This document shows positions 1 through 11,169 of a stretch of 64,000 nucleotides of DNA, piece after piece. The notes under the pieces were generated by a model, which saw nothing but the letters and a program-made list of their open reading frames with translations, was not told the origin of the DNA and made no database searches. How positions within the stretch are numbered: position 1 is the stretch's first letter; every line of letters starts with the position of its first letter. A program made the translations under genes and the position numbers. The stretch covers positions 94,108,968 to 94,172,967 of the forward strand of contig NC_064830.1 in assembly GCF_024166365.1 (NCBI RefSeq), given 5' to 3'. This stretch comes from Elephas maximus indicus. Its lineage: Eukaryota; Chordata; Mammalia; Proboscidea; Elephantidae.

Positions 1-655
1 CAATATTAACTCTTACACTTGTAATACAGGAGACCTGTACAAATATGTTCAGAGCAGTATGCTCTCAACAGCAAAAACCTGGGAACAACTAACTGCCTAT
101 CAATGGCCGATCAGATGAATAACCTCGGGTGAATTCACACTGATGGATACTACTAGGTGGTCAAAACAAATGAGCCACATGACACGATGATATGCAATAA
201 TATGGGTAAATCTTAGTAATGTAATACACACAGCTATGACAAAACTATATAGAAAATGAAGGGATGCTTGCTACCTCAGGACTAGAAAGGGAAGAAAAAC
301 CAAATGATTAGATGGTTACTTCTGTTTCAAGATCCTAACTTTTGTTAGTAGCTGGATCCCGGGAGCTTAGTACATTATTAAAAATAACATATGAAATGAA
401 TCAGCGAATGTTATGTTATACATATTTTTACATCAATAGCAACAACAAAAATAAAAGCTAAATAAGTGAAAGCAGGCCAAACATGGACACTGATGAGTTT
501 ATTAACCTGATTCTAAGTACCTCAGGTAAAAATTAAAACAAACACAAGAGAGACTGACTCCAAGCACCAAGCACAAGCCCGGCACAAAGAATTTCATAAG
601 CGTTTGTGGAACAAATGAATGACTTTTCTCCCCAGCCCAGGGCTCCATTTCTTGT
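1..655. other. Unassigned AT-rich non-coding sequence
   Basis: I see no coding exon or repeat that I can name. If the CpG island at 3660-4260 is the DTX2 promoter, this lies in the first intron of that minus-strand gene. Confidence 0.4.
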
Positions 656-659
656 TGGA

Positions 660-2075
660 CCCTTAGGAACCTATGACATGTCTGAAGCCAAATTCATCTT
701 CCTTTTTTAATTCGCCTTCTCCTCCTGGATTCCCAGGCTCCACTCTGCCTCATGCAGCTAGGAGAAAAATCTGGGATTCTTTTTCCTCTTCAACATTCTC
801 CACTATAGCCCATCAGCTACCAAGGCCTGCTCACTCCTCCCTTCAGCAGCTCCCCCTGCCCTCACTGCTAACATTTGGTTGGGATCTTCATGTCTTTCAC
901 CTTGATAAATACTTCATCCCAACTGGCTTCTCCATCTCCTGTCTCTCCTTTAGTCCATCTCAGGTATCAGGCCATGACTGGCCCTGCCTCTTCCACACCT
1001 CCCTCTGGACCTCCAGAATAAAATTCAAACTACTTAGGTTGACATTCAAAGCCCATAATAACCTGGTCCCTCCCTACCCACCTATATTTGCCAGAGTTAC
1101 TTCCCTTCAATAACCTCTCTCATCTACACCTCCCTTCCCCAATCCCTCCAAAAGCATTTAAGTGATAACTTTCTCCCCCATATACTTCCAGCATTTCCCC
1201 ACCTCCACGTCTCTGCTTTACCCAGAATCCCATCTACTTAACAACCCAGCCTCAACTTACCTATACTTTCAAAACCCAATTTAAACAGCACCTTGATGAG
1301 TGCAACAGAAAGTAGCTACCCCCTTAAAACTTGCACAGCACTGTCTTTCCTCTACATTTCTCCATTTTATCTCTTCAACTAGCCTATAGCAACCTGAGGG
1401 TAAAACCTCACGTCTACCTCCCACTACCAGAAGCTGGCATGGTATAAGGAGATAGTCAAGAAGATAGGTGAAAGAATGGCAAAAGGAATCACAAGGCTTA
1501 AAAGCAAAGAGATTAATCTAATCCAATGTATGCCACACTTTCCAGCCAGGGTGCTCTTTTAAAACGCCCATCGTGTTCTGCTCAAAATCCTTTCGCTCCC
1601 CAGAGCAATGGCATGGCTTACAAAACCCTCCATATTCAGCCCCCTGCCTCCCTTTCCAGCTTCCTGTGCCCTGCACCCACCCTTTGTTGTTCCAGCCACA
1701 CTGCACTTCTTACAGTGCCTGTGTCTAACAATTTCACGACTTCGTCTACCCCGAAGCCCAGCCACGCTGTTTCTCCACACTTCCAAAATCCTACTGCCCC
1801 TTCCCAACCCACCTCAGCTATCAGCCCCTACAGTAAGTCTTCCTGGCTCTCTCTTCTCCCTCTTCCCTTCCTGGATCAATCTGAGGCCTCTGCCTGGTGC
1901 TTCCCCTGCACCTCAACAGGTATCACACTGACAACACTGTTGTGGCTGTCGTTTGTCTATCTCTTCCACCCAACAATGAGCTCCCACAGGGCAGAGATCT
2001 TGTTTCTCATCATTGTACCCCCAGCACTGAGAACATGGCTTGATAGAAAGGAGGCACCCACTAAAGGTTATGTGA
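660..2075 (+). repeat. L2 LINE fragments
   Basis: Diverged pieces of the L2 3' region are recognisable in order. They read as the tract about compiling, treating and shortening to a 3' end that resembles the usual L2 closing sequence (a 'cagggcagagatcttgt' type segment followed by 'cccccagcactgagaac', near 1990-2035). The long open frames in this stretch (for example 1526-2320) fall out of this C-rich repeat and show no recognisable protein. The exact start and the number of separate pieces are uncertain. Confidence 0.6.
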
Positions 2076-2726
2076 CAAAGAAAATTTTCCAGTTCAAATA
2101 TAGAAATCGTGATTCCGTCCTTCATCCCATTAAGTATGTCTTAAAGTGGAAATCATGTGGAAAGCATCCTCTAAGACTGGCTAAACTGGAGAAGCAATTA
2201 GCAAGAAGCCACTTTAATTTATCTGAGTCAGCTGGCAATCAACAATCAACTTCCCAAGGCTCACTTTTCATCCTGGAGCCCTCAAATTCCACCCTCTTCA
2301 GTCCCTACCTTCTCTGTTGAAAATGAAATTGTGAAGGCAGCAAAATGAAGTCGCCATGGCTCTCACCTTTTCTCTAAGGAGAGCTGGCACAAACTCCCTT
2401 CTTGATGGAGACACCAGATCGTTAGCAGGAATAACTTGTTTGAGTTCCCATCTTGATATAAAAAGCAAACAACAAAAAACAGGCAAATGTGAAAGGCTTG
2501 CTGACTCTGCGACACACATTCCAAGGCACCTTTGCCGGTAAGAAAGGAGAGATCAGGTTTTAAATTGAGAAACAGCAGTTAGTGAAAACGAACGCACAGA
2601 TGCTGGATCCGTGTGCTGCAGCTCGGGAAAAGGACAAACCATCAGATTTCCCAACTCAGCCTGGGCAGAGCAAGAAGGTACAGTAGTCTCCCTCCACCCA
2701 CTCAACAGTCAAGGGCATAGTTCAAT

Positions 2727-2746
2727 ACACACACACACACACACAC
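2727..2746. repeat. (AC)10 microsatellite
   Basis: An uninterrupted dinucleotide run of ten AC units. Confidence 0.9.
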
Positions 2747-2772
2747 GCTTTTATACCTGCTTGTATCCAACC

Positions 2773-2941
2773 AAAAAAAAAAAAAAAAAAACTGTTGCCA
2801 TCGAGTCGATTCCAACTCACAGCGACCCTACACAACAGAGGAGAACTGCCCCATAGTTTCCAAGGAGTGCCTGGTGAACTCAAACTGATGACTTTTTGGT
2901 TAGCAGCCGTAGCTCTTAACCACTACACCACCAGGGTTTCT
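2773..2941 (-). repeat. AfroSINE, minus strand
   Basis: On the minus strand it begins with the AAACCCTGGTGG-type head and ends in the RTE-like tail followed by a poly-A run (T side at 2773-2790). It is the first of two same-strand copies separated by about 20 bases. Confidence 0.9.
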
Positions 2942-2963
2942 GAGCCCTTGAATAAACGAGGAC

Positions 2964-3122
2964 CAAACCCACTGCCGTCGAGTTGATTCCGATTCATAGC
3001 GACCCTACCTACAGGACAGAGTAGAACTGCCTTACAGAGTTTCCAAGGAGCACCTGGTAGATTCAAACTGCAGACCTTTTGGTTAGCAGGCGTAGCTTTT
3101 AACCACTACGCCACCAGGGTTT
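2964..3122 (-). repeat. AfroSINE, minus strand
   Basis: This is the second of the pair and is nearer to consensus. It carries the tail segment 'ctgccgtcgagttgattcc' and the head 'ccactacgccaccagggttt'. Confidence 0.92.
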
Positions 3123-3655
3123 CCAGCCCTTGCTTAGAAGGCCTAAAAGGATTTCATAACCCCGTCTACAGTGCAGACATCCAGGAAGTCAACACACCAG
3201 ATGGTAAAAGTTTGGCCATGGTCACAAAGCAAATGAATAAGAGGCTTACTTAACCTGATGGCTCAAGTAAGGCCTGATTTTGGCTACCAGAAATTCTACT
3301 TTCCAGAATTCTAGAGGGGCTAGGATAGCATGCAGAAATATTTTGAGTTTTCTTTTAATTCATGGTCCAAGAGTCTGTACACACCCTATGTCTACAGCTG
3401 TGGGCGCTAAGGGAAGTGGAACCTGTGTGGAAGGCAGCAGCAGACAGAGAAAGGAAGGATGAAAAAGAATAGCTCCAGAAAAAGGAAGAGTCTTTTAAAT
3501 CCTCTTCAGCATAGTTTACAGATCACCCAAAAGCGACCAGGAAACAGCTTCCGGGAAAGAGAACCCCACTTGAGAGGAGGGAAACTGAGTTACGAAGTAA
3601 AGTCTTCCAAAGCACAACCCCGGGTCCCAGTTAGTCCTTCACCTGGCGGCAGACC
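3123..3655. other. Unassigned sequence next to the CpG island
   Basis: No repeat or coding exon is recognised. It is probably unique intronic sequence of the gene driven by the CpG island. Confidence 0.35.
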
Positions 3656-4123
3656 TCATACCCTAATCAGGTAGCCCGGTGGCAATGCCACCACCTCCTC
3701 CAGGTCCTAGCGGAAAAGGGCGCACGTCTCCCGACGGACTCCAACTCTTAGGGTCTGTGCCCCTCCCCCTGCAGCCTTTCAGCTTCTAACTAAGCGTTCA
3801 CCCTCCTCCCCGGCACCCAGTCCTGTCCTAAGCCCCTAGCGCCTCCCAGTTCCCCCAACTTCCGCCTCTGGGACCCCCAGCCCGGAGGCCAGTCCTCCCA
3901 GCCCCAGACCCTCACCCCCAGGGCTCCGGGACCCCAGCACAGCCCTTCCTCACTCCCACGCCTCCCCCTTCCGGTCCCAGCTCGGCTCAGTCTCCCCCCG
4001 CCCCTGGGACCCCAACCCAGGCGACGGGCAGACGACCTGCCCGTCCCTCTCACCAAAGCTGAGGCGGGAGAGGAGGACAGGTTGAGGGGAACGCTGGCGC
4101 TCGCGCTGGGACTCCGGCTTCAC

Positions 4124-4215
4124 CTGGGCAGCACTCCAGTTAAGGATCCGACTCTGAGGAGACAGCTAGAGTGAAACTCGGCGTCGCAGCTTCCGAGCGC
4201 TCTGTACGCATGCCC
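4124..4215 (-). other. Candidate non-coding first exon (DTX2 5' UTR)
   Basis: On the minus strand, sequence downstream of the ZNF143/NRF1-like sites runs to a consensus donor, CTGCCCAG followed by GTGAAG, with the last exon base at 4124. The 5' boundary near 4215 is a guess from the position of the factor sites. It would be untranslated, with coding exons to the left of the window. The whole call depends on the promoter assignment. Confidence 0.4.
4206..4215 (-). promoter_or_regulatory. NRF1-like site
   Basis: The minus strand reads GGGCATGCGT, resembling the NRF1 palindrome GCGCATGCGC. It lies just downstream of the ZNF143-type site, a common pairing near start sites. Confidence 0.5.
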
Positions 4216-4226
4216 ACGACGCGCGG

Positions 4227-4244
4227 TCTTCTGGGAAATGTAGT
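4227..4244 (-). promoter_or_regulatory. ZNF143/SBS-type site
   Basis: The minus strand reads ACTACATTTCCCAGAAGA, close to the known ACTACA...TCCCAGAA consensus bound by ZNF143 at CpG-island promoters. Confidence 0.75.
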
Positions 4245-4429
4245 TCCGGCGGGACAGCGGGCACAGGGATGAAAGCAATTCGCACCTGTGCAGGTCTAAA
4301 CTCACTCTTCACCTATTCACTTGTGACTTCTTTAATTCACTGACTCGTTCGAAAGAATTTGTTTTGTTTTTTACCAGTACTATATGATGCCAGGCCCTGT
4401 GCTGACTAAAAAAAAAATATTGGAGGTTA

Positions 4430-5010
4430 AATGGTCAAAGTTCGTTTCTCTCCTGGGAGAACTTCCTATCTTGTTGGAGAGACAGACACTTAAACACACA
4501 ACTACAATCTAGGGCGATAAATGCTGTGATAAAGAAGTGGAAGCCAGAAAGAGGTGTGCCTAACTTTGGGTGGGGGTTGGTAGTCACGAAGATTCACAAA
4601 GGAGATGACCTCTGAGGTGGATTTTGAAGTAGGTGGATTTTGATGTGCAAAGGAAGAGAGATATGAAAGTTCTTGACACATTCAGGAACCAGTGAAAAGT
4701 TTCAAAGTTCCCTGTGGCCCTAAGGTAAAAGCAGAGGGCTGGAGAGGAGGGGGAGGAAGGAGACAATGGGTTAAGTGTGGCAGGCTATGAATATGGAGAG
4801 AGGGCTGAGTAAGATCATGATGGACTTTAAAAGTCATGCAAGGAATTTGGGCAACTGGAGCCAATGGAAATATTTAATCGGGAATGAAAGGGTCAGCAGT
4901 GCAGTTTAGAAAGATGCCCTGTGTGGTAAGCGGAGGATCTATTGGCGAGGAGGAGAAAGGAGGTGGGGAGACCAGAGGCTATTGCCATAGTCCTGACAGA
5001 AGATAATAAG
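4430..5010 (-). repeat. L2 LINE fragment, minus strand
   Basis: Plus-strand phrases such as 'gcaactggagccaatgg' and 'gaggctattgccatagtcc' are reverse complements of the L2 ORF2 end and 3' region. Divergence is high, as expected of an ancient mammalian LINE. Confidence 0.65.
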
Positions 5011-5279
5011 GCCTGAAACCAGGCTGGTGGCTTAATCTCTTGAGATCACACACCTCCTTTGAAAAACTAAAGAAAGCGACTCTCAGAAAAAAGCTCAAAT
5101 GTGAATGTTTACATCCATAGACCATTTCGCAAGCCCTTTCAGGAAACGCAGGGTCTTTGGAATCTTGGGCTGGCTACATGCAGTTAAGTATCTTTACATG
5201 ACCTAATGTACTCCTACCTTATCAGGAATTTAACACAGATTCAGACTGCTGGAGAAGGAGGAAGAAACCTTGCCTCTCA

Positions 5280-5400
5280 TTCAGCTTAAAAGCTTCATTT
5301 TATAAAAGAGGAAACTGAAGCCCAGAAGGGGGGAGTAGCCTGCCCAAGGTTAGTGAAGAAAGAATCTGCAGCAGCCCCAGTCTCTGGTTCCTAGGCCAGG
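5280..5400 (-). repeat. MIR SINE fragment
   Basis: The phrase 'aaagaggaaactgaagccc' followed by 'tgcccaaggt' is the MIR core read on the minus strand. Confidence 0.7.
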
Positions 5401-5624
5401 ACCTTTTACAGCCTGAGAGCTGCCTTAGAGGACACAGACCTTGGGTCTGGGGAGGCCCCAATGTCAGATTTACACAATTACTCTCAGAGCATAATTCATG
5501 GAAAAATGGAGGGTGGCACTCTACCTGTGATTTATACTAGGTACCTGCAGTGTCTATATTAGGACGAAAACTTCTCACTTCCCCTTGGAGAGCCTCAGTT
5601 CTCTCAACTGTAACCATCTATAAC

Positions 5625-5790
5625 ATTTCTAAAGTACTTAGTATGTACGTGGCATGCATCACCTCATTGAATCCTCTCAATGAAGTAGGTACTATCATTA
5701 TCGTCCATTATAAAGACTACAGTACCGAGGCACAGGGCTTAAGTAGTGTCTCTAAGATCATACAGTTGGCAACTAGCAGAGCAGTTCTTT
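5625..5790 (-). repeat. MIR-family SINE fragment
   Basis: The order 'cctcattgaatcctc', 'gaagtaggtactatcatta' and 'tctctaagatcatacag' matches the MIR core in reverse. Confidence 0.7.
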
Positions 5791-6125
5791 AAATCCAGGT
5801 AGTATCTAACTCCAGACCTGAGCACCCCAATATGGTTGGCCTCGTGGTGAGCAGGGGTAGCGCAGATGAAATGGTCTGAATCATTAGAAAAGCCTTTCTA
5901 CACTGAAAAGCTATTTTCTGACGATTTCGTTTTTCCTCAGTAAAATGCTGGAGCAATGGTTATTGCCCAAGAACCCCGCTGCACACACACACACCTACAC
6001 TCTCAAATAGGCAGAGCAATGGCAGGAGGCTGGGTTGGAAAGTTTCTGGAACCTAGGCTCATGGGGGAAGAACCCTGCTGCCACTGAGATGATCCCATGT
6101 GTGCGGACTAGGACTGCACTTCATC

Positions 6126-6258
6126 AGGTTTTCAAGACTGACCTTTTGGAAGCAGATTTCCAGACCTTTCTCCTGAGGCACCTCTAAGTGGTTTTTGAAC
6201 TGCCAGCCTTTCAGTTAGAAGTCAAGCTCTTAACTGTTCGCATCCCCAGGGATTCCTG
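6126..6258 (-). repeat. AfroSINE-related fragment (GGGTGG-head subfamily)
   Basis: It carries the body segment about 'tttggaagcagatttccagacc' and a head near 6200-6258 reading towards GGAATCCCTGGGG on the minus strand. Same subfamily as the copies at 35497 and 61548, but diverged and partial. Confidence 0.6.
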
Positions 6259-6279
6259 GGGAGGGGAGGGAACTTCAGG

Positions 6280-6830
6280 TTCAGAGCTGGAGGCTTGATG
6301 AGGTCCTCTAGTTGTGGCTGGAGAGGCCAAGACTGGAGACCAATGTGAGAGTCCAGGATAAGGCCCAGGTAGAGAAGTCCCACAGCTCCCATAGAGGCAG
6401 GAAGTAGGACACGACCTGGTAGATTGGGTGGATGAGAATACCCTCCCATGAGGCAGAGAACAGAAGAAAAGGACCAGCTCCAGGGAGTTGACAAGTTAAA
6501 GAGTGTGAGGTACAGGAGGGGTGGGAGATAACTAGGTATGAGTCTCTAGAAAGATGTGGGCTGGAGATAGGGAATTTGGAGTCACAGGCAGTGAGATGGA
6601 GATCACCCAGAGAGACCACAGAGGACAAGAAAAGCTGAGTCTAGGACAAGGCTGAGGAACACTAGCTTTTGAAGAACAAATGAGAGGTAGAGTAGCCTGA
6701 GAAGGAAGCTGGAGAGTGGCTGAACTAGTGGACACTGGGTGTGCACAATATCAGAGAAACTAAAGGGAATGTCTCATGAAGGAGGTGGTCAGTGCTGTCA
6801 CATACACCTGAGAGGCCCAACAAGCTGGTC
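6280..6830 (-). repeat. L2 LINE fragment, ORF2 region
   Basis: Minus-strand translations around 6308-6628 contain degraded L2 reverse-transcriptase-end phrases (a SLGDL-like motif, then an SSPHLS segment). Several frames are needed, so it is a dead relic. Confidence 0.55.
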
Positions 6831-7479
6831 CCCTGGAAGGGGAGCCTAGGCCACAACATAGAGCTCCTACCTCTGGTCAGGGGTTCTCTCATCTTTTAGT
6901 TGGCCAGATGACTTCAAGAAAGGTCCCAAACCTCAGGCTTAGCTACAGGAAGGTTAGCATAGAATGGTTTCTGTTGTACAGTAGAGGCTCAAGCACATGT
7001 CTCTGGGTTGTGAAGTTTAGGAATGGAGTCTGGAAGCGTAGCCAGCTCTTCTAACAAAAATCTTTGTGTTTCCTGATGTATTTGGAGGGGGGGGGCAGAT
7101 GACAGACACATGTGGGTGGAGTGATACAATTTACATAACATTGCCTATGGCTGTTCATGTGCAGATGGTGCCTGGAAGCACACTAGCCAAAAAGGGGCGA
7201 TGGCAGGTGATTTTTACTTTCTTTGTACTTTTTCTATATCATTTGAGTGTGTCCCAATGAATGGTTTCCATTTTTATAACTGGAAAAGGACTAGCTTTAT
7301 TTGAGAAAAATAAAGAGTTCTGGTTATAAAAAGAAGCAAAATAGGGCAGCAGCAAGAGGGAGGTTGGGGGGCATGGACTTTGATTTTTCAGGCCAGAGGG
7401 AACTGAGCATGTTCTGAGGCTGCTGTAGGATGTTCTTGGGAACCTGGAAATGAGGGAACAAGATTGGCCACTTGAGAAC

Positions 7480-7760
7480 TAAACTTTAACCCAACATACA
7501 CAGCAAAGGCCCAGAAACAACTTAAATGCCTCACAGAAGGGGGTTGGTTAAATAATCCTGGAACACTAGGTAGCCCTTACAAAGAACAAGGAAGACTCCC
7601 AGGTGCTGATCAGGAACAGACTGCCAAGGTCTTTTGTTAAGTGAAAAAAGAACTTTCATAACAGAGGGTAGATTAGAAGGTACACATATTTGTGTTTAAA
7701 AGAAAAAATGCACATAGACTTGGAGGCATTGAAAGTTTCTGGTAGGAAACTCAAGACCCT
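7480..7760 (+). repeat. L1/HAL1-like relic
   Basis: It contains 'aacaacttaaatgcctcac', 'ggttggttaaataatcctgg' and 'ttgttaagtgaaaaaag', phrases typical of the untranslated 3' part of old L1/HAL1 elements. The sub-family is not determined. Confidence 0.45.
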
Positions 7761-7816
7761 AGGAGAAGTCAGGGGATGGCCTGAGGACTCTTTTTTTTTT
7801 TAATTTACTATGTAAC

Positions 7817-7978
7817 CGAACCGAACCCACTGCCATCGATTCCATTCTGACTCAGAGTGACCCTACAGGACAGAGTAGAACTGCCCCATAGACTTTTCAA
7901 GGAGCGCCTGGTGGATTCGAACTGCCAACCTTTTGGTCAGTAGCCATAGCACGTAACCGCTACACCACCAGGGTTTCT
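7817..7978 (-). repeat. AfroSINE, minus strand
   Basis: Full head-to-tail copy: tail at 7817 side, head ending in 'caccaccagggtttct' at 7978. Confidence 0.92.
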
Positions 7979-8000
7979 AATTTACAATGCCCTCATGCTG

Positions 8001-8061
8001 GAAACCTTGTCCTATAGGGTCGCTATGAGTTGGAATTGACTCAGCAATGGGTCTGGATTTT
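8001..8061 (+). repeat. AfroSINE 3'-tail fragment
   Basis: Only the RTE-like tail is present ('gggtcgctatgagttggaa' and 'gactcagcaatgggt'), followed by a T run. Confidence 0.7.
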
Positions 8062-9740
8062 TTTTTCCATGCTATTTTTTTCTAAAAGAAAATTTTGAGT
8101 GCCACAGCACACAGCAGGGCAGGTTAAGCATACTTTGCCTGGAAGTGCTCAGCATAGGTGTGAATGGGAGCAGAAATGTTCCTGGCTGGGGTACTTTGTC
8201 CTCAATTGTCTGCCAGGGGTGGGGAGGGGTCTTTTCTTCTGTCTCAAAGGCTTAGGTTTGAGTCACCTATGCATGGATGACTCAAGAAAGAATGTGGCTG
8301 TTAGCCATGGAATGGGGAGTGGTTGTGGCCAAGGAAGTTTAGATTAAAAAAATGAACTTTTAAATCCTCTCTAGGTGGCAGAGTTACAGCCTCCAAGGGT
8401 TCCAATCCCGGAAGCAGCCCCAGGCTCACCTGGGAGCAAGAAAAGATCAACACACACCTGAGAAAGGGCAAGACGCTGGGGCCAGCACTGCTGATAATGG
8501 ACTGAGAGCTTTCTGATGTTCTGTTTGGAAAGGCAGAATTTTGTTGCTTAGCACCTCAGCTAATTGGTGTCCATCTGACACTCTGGAGGGATTGGGGCTG
8601 ATTAAAAGCCACGGCTGCTTTGCTCATTATTCCTGATTAATGGACAGCACCTGGCCACTCTGGGTGAAGGCAAAGACGCCTGCCCAAGACCCAGGTATGG
8701 CCTACACAGGTGACAAAGACACGATGGCTGAACAGTCCTAAGGAGTGAAGCCGTCTTCCTTAAAAGCATTGAATTATGTAGGTCCCAGCCCTCGGAATAC
8801 ATTCAGAACTGGCTCGTCCCTTTTTGCTGGTTCTCTTGCTGCAAGGCTGAAATTAGCTGCAAGTTGTGGTCATAGTTAATCCATCTGAGAAGTTTGTTTT
8901 AACACTAAGCAACCACACTGAAGCCATGCCCCCCACCGCTCAGTTAGTATTCTCATTGTAAATTAATACTCCAGCATCTTGGCTTGGGATCTATGAATTG
9001 CCCAAGAGAAGGGGTCAGTTGTGGGATGTGAGCAAGTCAGGCTTCTGAGCTTAAAGGTTGAGGGCAAGAGGACCCTTGGGAGACACAGCTTTATCTTTCT
9101 GATGGTCTCCAACTTGCCCTGAAAACTTCCATTAGCCCACTGGAGACGCTTAGACTCTATTGCTAAAAAAAAAAAAACCTGATAAATCTAACACCTGTCA
9201 GGAAATATTGTGAAAGATTTTGAAATGGGCAAAAACGCCTTTCCAGGTGTTAAAAAATATAATCATGTCTTAATTCAAAAGAATAACACAATATTTGATG
9301 ACTCGACAGCACTGGGTTTGTTTTTGTGATAATTTAATCAGCAATGGGGAATTCACAGAGAAATAACTTTTGCTTAAAGAATACAGGTTTCCATGGTGAT
9401 AAAGTACTTAAAGGTACTGAGTTAACATTAAAAAGGCAACTTCCTGGAAGATTTGACTCTCCACCCACCTACAGTCCAGAGACCTCTAGAAATTTAAACT
9501 AAAGAGCCCTGGAATCTCTTTCATTAAATCACAAGTTGATGGTTTTGTTATTGTCTGTTCCTGGAACAGGAAAGAAAGGTTGATTAGCAACCTTGGGTGA
9601 GAGAGAGGAAAAAAAAACCCACTGGAGGATTGAATTTGAGACAGGAATTTCTGAGTTCTTAGATAAGAAAAAGCCTCTTGAAATGAAAGTAAAATATTTT
9701 TAATACAAATTTCATTCCACACAGGTTATCTGTGAGTCTG
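8062..9740. other. Largely repeat-free intergenic stretch
   Basis: I recognise no gene or repeat. The part from about 8390 to 8950 is less AT-rich, with several homeodomain-like TTAAT/ATTAAT cores (near 8625-8640) and a nearby CACCTG E-box. This is compatible with a non-coding regulatory element, but nothing proves it. Confidence 0.3.
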
Positions 9741-9815
9741 TGAACTCTATGGGGCAGTTCTGCTCTGCCCTAGAGGGTCACTATGAGTTGGAATCGACTT
9801 GGCAACACCGGGTGG
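9741..9815 (+). repeat. AfroSINE 3' fragment
   Basis: It starts at 'gaactctatggggcagttc' and runs through the RTE-like tail; the tRNA-like head is missing. Confidence 0.75.
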
Positions 9816-9877
9816 GTACCTTCCATGGTCTTTGACTAAGCTATTTCACAACCCTGTGAATTGTAAGAAACTGATGG

Positions 9878-10105
9878 TCACGCAGATCCCTAGGTGGGGC
9901 AAACCTTTTACATTCAACTACTAACCTAAAGGTCGGTGGTTGAAACTCACCCAGCAGTGCCACTGAAGAAAGGCCTAGCTATCTGCTTCTGTAAAGATAC
10001 TTTGTTGTTGTTAAGTGCCCTCAAGTGGAGATTTTGACTCATACTGACCCCATGTGACTGAACTGCTGCAAAGTATTTTCTTAGCTAGGGTTTTCTTCTT
10101 ACCTG
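9878..10105 (+). repeat. AfroSINE-related fragments (GGGTGG-head subfamily and RTE-like tail)
   Basis: The head 'gatccctaggtggggca' and body 'aagaaaggcctagctatctgcttct' belong to the second AfroSINE-type subfamily. From about 10003 a minus-oriented RTE-like tail ('ttgttgttgttaagtgcc') follows. Confidence 0.55.
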
Positions 10106-10107
10106 CT

Positions 10108-11169
10108 GTTGGGGATTCAATCTGTACGCTAAACAAATAATCCCAGAAGCTGGACTATATGAAGAAGAATGGAGCATCAGGATTGGAGGAAGACTCACTA
10201 ACAATCTGCGTTATGCAGATGACACAACCTTGCTTGCTGAAAGTGGAGAGGACTTGAAGCACTTACTGATGAAGATCAAAGACTACAGCCTTCAGTAGGG
10301 ATTACACCTCAACATAAAGAAAACAAAAATCCGCACAACTGGACCAGTAAGCCACATCATGATAAACGGAGAAAAGATGGAAGTTGTCAAGGATTTCATT
10401 TTACTTGGATCCACAATCCACACCCATGGAAGCAGCAGTCAAGAAATCAAAAGACATTGCATTGGGCAAATCTGCTGCAAAAGACCTCTTTAAAGTGTTG
10501 AAAAGCAAAGATGTCACCTTGAAGACTAAGGTGTGCCTGACCCAAGCCATGGTATTTTCAATCACATCATATGCATGTGAAAGCTGGACAATGAATAAAG
10601 AAGACCGAAGAAGAATTGATGCCTTTGAATTGTGGTGTTGGCGAAGAATATTGAATATACCATGGACTGCCAAAAGAAGGAAACCCTGGTGGTGTAGTGG
10701 TTAAGTGCTACGGCTCTTAACGAAGAGGTCAGCAGTTCGAATCCCCCAGGCGCTCCTTGGAAACTCTATGGGGCAGTTCTACTCTGTCCTATAGGGTCGC
10801 TATGAGTCGGAATCGACTCGACGGCAGTGGGTTTTGGGTTTTGCCAAAAGAATGAACAAATCTGTCTTGGGAGAAGTACAACCAGGATGCTCCTTAGAAG
10901 CAAGGATGGTGAGACTGCGTCTTACATACATTGGACATGTTGTCAGGAGGAATCAGTCCCTGGAGAAGGAAATCATGCTTGGTAAAGTACAGAGTCAGCG
11001 GAAAAGAGAAAGACCATCGACCAGATGGATTGACGCAGTGGCTGCAACAGTAGGCTCGAGCATAACAACGATTGTGGGGATGGTGCAAGACCGGGCAGTG
11101 TTTCCATCTGTTGTGCATAGGGTGGCTATGAATCGGAACCGACTTGACAGCACTAATAACAACAACAGG
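10108..11169 (+). mobile_element. RTE LINE, 5'-truncated
   Basis: It carries the last third of the RTE ORF. A 'TNNLRYADDTTLLAES' segment holds the catalytic YADD motif near 10200-10240, followed by the C-terminal segment with FKVLKSKDVTLKTKVCLTQA and ASYACESW-like text. It ends with 'cgacttgacagcactaataacaacaac', the family terminus. The ORF is broken by an in-frame stop near 10298 and by a SINE insertion. It is closely related to the BovB/RTE clade. Confidence 0.9.
10679..10841 (+). repeat. AfroSINE inserted in the RTE
   Basis: A complete, low-divergence copy flanked by a perfect 11-base target-site duplication, TGCCAAAAGAA (10668-10678 and 10842-10852). The RTE sequence resumes exactly after it, so this SINE is younger than its host element. 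Confidence 0.97.

Larger units (their letters stand above)
3660..4260 (-). promoter_or_regulatory. CpG-island promoter, probably DTX2
   Basis: The GC content and CpG density rise sharply against AT-rich flanks. The densest part (4020-4260) contains ZNF143-like and NRF1-like sites and, on the minus strand, a good splice donor. No TATA box is seen, as is usual for CpG-island promoters. The gene name is inferred: in human, DTX2 lies downstream of ZP3 on the same strand with a gap of roughly 20 kb from memory. Here the island lies about 21 kb beyond the ZP3 3' end in the matching orientation. No DTX2 coding exon is in the window to confirm it. Confidence 0.6.

Noticed and set aside
673-1113. A 146-residue plus-strand open frame as a gene
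   Set aside because: Low-complexity Ser/Pro/Leu composition from the same kind of old repeat; no family resemblance.
1526-2320. A 264-residue plus-strand open frame as a gene
   Set aside because: It lies mostly in C-rich L2 text, has no recognisable domain and has no splice context or promoter.
3790-4056. An 88-residue Gly/Arg-rich frame in the CpG island
   Set aside because: Composition is a by-product of GC-rich DNA; it lies beyond the donor at 4124, hence in an intron.
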